Shown here: one piece after another, positions 15,677 to 16,810 of the stretch
How positions within the stretch are numbered: position 1 is the first letter of the stretch
How the letters are laid out: the number at the start of each line of letters is the position of its first letter
NCBI GenBank assembly: GCA_944363805.1
Contig: CALVVH010000028.1
Span: 1 to 16,810 of the forward strand
Reading direction: 5' to 3'
From: an uncultured Bacilli bacterium
Lineage (GTDB): Bacteria; Bacillota_I; Bacilli_A; RF39; UBA660
Length of the DNA: 16,810 nucleotides
Notes under the pieces: model-generated
Told to the model about the DNA's origin: nothing
What the model saw: only the letters and a program-made list of their open reading frames with translations
Database searches by the model: none
Made by a program: the position numbers and the translations under genes

Positions 15677-16358
15677 TTAAGTTATTCTGAACGGATCTGT
15701 GGCGGTGCCGGATCCGCTAACATAGGTTACGCTAGATTCCAGATAGAAGGACGAGCGAACAGCAAAATGGGTGTCCCACCCTATGTCGAAGGTCATATCA
15801 CCAGTGGTGTTCACACTGAACGCACCACCCGTAAGGTCCGACATGCGAGTAATTGTCCATTCGGATAACCCCATAAACACCCAGTTATTATTTCTATTTG
15901 TATCATTGCCATAATTATCTATTGTTGTATTCCAGTTATCTGGACTTACTGCATATCCATAATCTGATACATACATTAAGCCTATTTTTGCAGTATATGT
16001 TGTTAATTCGGCTGGACTTATTATTTCGTTTGTATATGCTGTTTTTGGGGTTGCGCTTTGCATTATATTTGCACGTGTATTTCCTCCTACGTGCCATTGG
16101 TGATTTGCTATCTTACTTGACCATGTACTTCCTATATTATTCAAGTAGTTAATATTCAAGTTCACTGTATTTAATTGGCTTTCACTCCATGTGTTACTTA
16201 CATTTCTATTCCAGTAATAACTTGCTATATTACTTGTTGTCATACTTCCTTTGTAATTACTCGTACTATATGAATATGCTCCATTATAATCTCCATTTGT
16301 TCCTAATAAATTACTATTTGCATAATCTGCCTTAATTAATTTTACTTCTTCCCCAAAA
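15677..16358 (-). pseudogene. C-terminal half of a frameshifted surface/pilin-like protein gene
   Basis: This frame is open from the frameshift at 16351-16358 to a TAA at 15677. It reads FGEEVKLIKADYANSNLLG and NGDYNGAYSYSTSNYKGS, then an internal ATG at 16243 (MTTSNIASYYWNRNVS) to the end. It continues the upstream half, whose YRIIGV is followed here by FGEEVKLIK once one T is restored. The final 65 residues, with GLSEWT, GGAFSV, FAVRSSFYL and GSGTATDPFRIT, resemble the C-type-lectin-like fold seen in formylglycine-generating-enzyme and FISUMP-type domains. N, T, S, Y and G are very frequent, as in exported adhesins. The ATG at 16243 has AAAGGAAGT directly before it, but a protein starting there would lack a signal peptide. 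Function unknown; a surface-exposed binding module is an inference. Confidence 0.7.
15681..15880 (-). other. GC-shifted 3' cassette, candidate variable region
   Basis: By hand count, 101 of these 200 bases are G or C (50.5%), against 64 of 200 (32%) in 15881-16080 of the same gene. The shift coincides with the C-terminal lectin-like module. Codons in the segment coding for N-T-T-G-D-M-T-F-D-I-G-W-D-T-H often have the form NNC (aac, acc, ttc, gac), unlike the A/T-ending codons of the rest of the window. This could be a swapped cassette or a hypermutated variable region; no template copy or reverse transcriptase lies in the window. Confidence 0.45.
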
Positions 16359-16810
16359 CTCCGATGATTCTATATATGTTATCTGCCGGACACGTTCCTT
16401 CATCTGACCCAAAGCACACATAATTATTTGGATTTGCTCCGCTAAATCTGTATGAGTTATCTCCGGCTTCTTGATTGGCATTAGTGTATGAACCTGCTCC
16501 ATCATGTAAGTATAATCCGTTTACTCCATCTGCTGTATATAACCCTTTAATATACTCTGCTAAATAAACAATATCTGGTTCTTTATCAAAATACACATAA
16601 CACTTATCACTAGCATTTGTTTGCAATAACACTTTTTGGGTTTCATCATCCCAGGTAAGTACTCCACCATTTTCACATCTCGATAACATTTCATTAAAAG
16701 TGTAACCATCCTGTGGCCATGTTGTATCACTTGTATGATTAATTTGTGATAATGTCTTAAGTGTTAACTTGCGAAAATGTCTCAAAGTTATATAATATGT
16801 CACCGGGGTG
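16342..16810 (-). pseudogene. N-terminal side of the frameshifted surface/pilin-like protein gene (runs off window)
   Basis: The frame is open to the right edge, so the true start is outside; the GTG at 16803 is only the first start-type codon in view. Visible sequence: WPQDGYTFNEMLSRCENGG, LTWDDETQKVLLQ, KCYVYFDKEPDIVYLAEYI, SYRFSGANPNNYVCFGS and TCPADNIYRIIGV. It then runs into LGKK and a TAA at 16342 because of a one-base loss at T4G4 on the coding strand (plus 16351-16358). Counting from the GTG, cysteines 43, 68, 130 and 138 could form two disulfides. I recognise this as a repeated module type in surface proteins of uncultured gut Bacillota, often behind a pilin-like N-terminus; that recollection and the pilin link are not provable here. 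The peptide beginning at GTG 16803 has no signal sequence, which agrees with a missing N-terminus. Confidence 0.65.

Noticed and set aside
15898..16152. 84-aa plus-strand frame opposite the surface-protein gene
   Set aside because: The product is an L/Y/H-rich shadow of the N/T/S-rich sequence on the other strand.
1..16810. CRISPR array, tRNA, rRNA or other structured RNA
   Set aside because: No regularly spaced repeats, no tRNA-like TTCRA arm with CCA end, and no rRNA-like conserved sequence were seen on reading; a covariance-model scan would settle it.

Overview
The window comes from a low-GC, walled bacterium of the Bacillota, most likely an uncultured gut-type member of the Bacilli related to RF39 or the Erysipelotrichia (inference from gene content and style). 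The rplI-dnaB and walJ-rlmH pairs are typical of Bacilli. Five genes (dnaB, walJ, murJ, the middle femABX gene and ftsX) end in TGA at tight junctions, so the standard bacterial code applies and not the Mycoplasma code. Almost everything is on the minus strand and reads from right to left.

Right edge (about 15000-16810): an accessory patch. It holds a frameshifted surface or pilin-like gene that runs off the window, whose last 200 bp are about 50% GC against about 32% just upstream. Facing it is the truncated, frameshifted 3' end of an IS4-like transposase gene. Between the two lies a perfect 13-bp stem hairpin.

14939 down to 8952: a compact seven-gene operon starting at a good promoter: rplI, dnaB, a membrane-anchored LysM-G5-M23 peptidase, walJ, rlmH, a MYG1-family gene and ung. 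It meets one plus-strand gene, a LemA-family membrane protein, tail to tail; the two stop codons share one 6-bp palindrome.

8312 down to 96: a cell-envelope block. It begins with the lipid II flippase murJ, divergent from lemA with promoters for both, followed by three consecutive FemABX aminoacyl-tRNA-dependent ligase genes with overlaps or gaps of a few bases. A separate -10 box then precedes ftsE, ftsX and a coiled-coil M23 peptidase. The block reads as a logical series: flip lipid II, build an interpeptide bridge, and control septal wall hydrolysis through FtsEX. A near-consensus promoter at the left edge starts another transcript leaving the window.

No rRNA, tRNA, CRISPR array, riboswitch or intact mobile element was seen. 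The feature most worth pursuing is the GC-shifted 3' end of the surface gene, which looks like a swapped or hypermutated cassette on a C-type-lectin-like scaffold.
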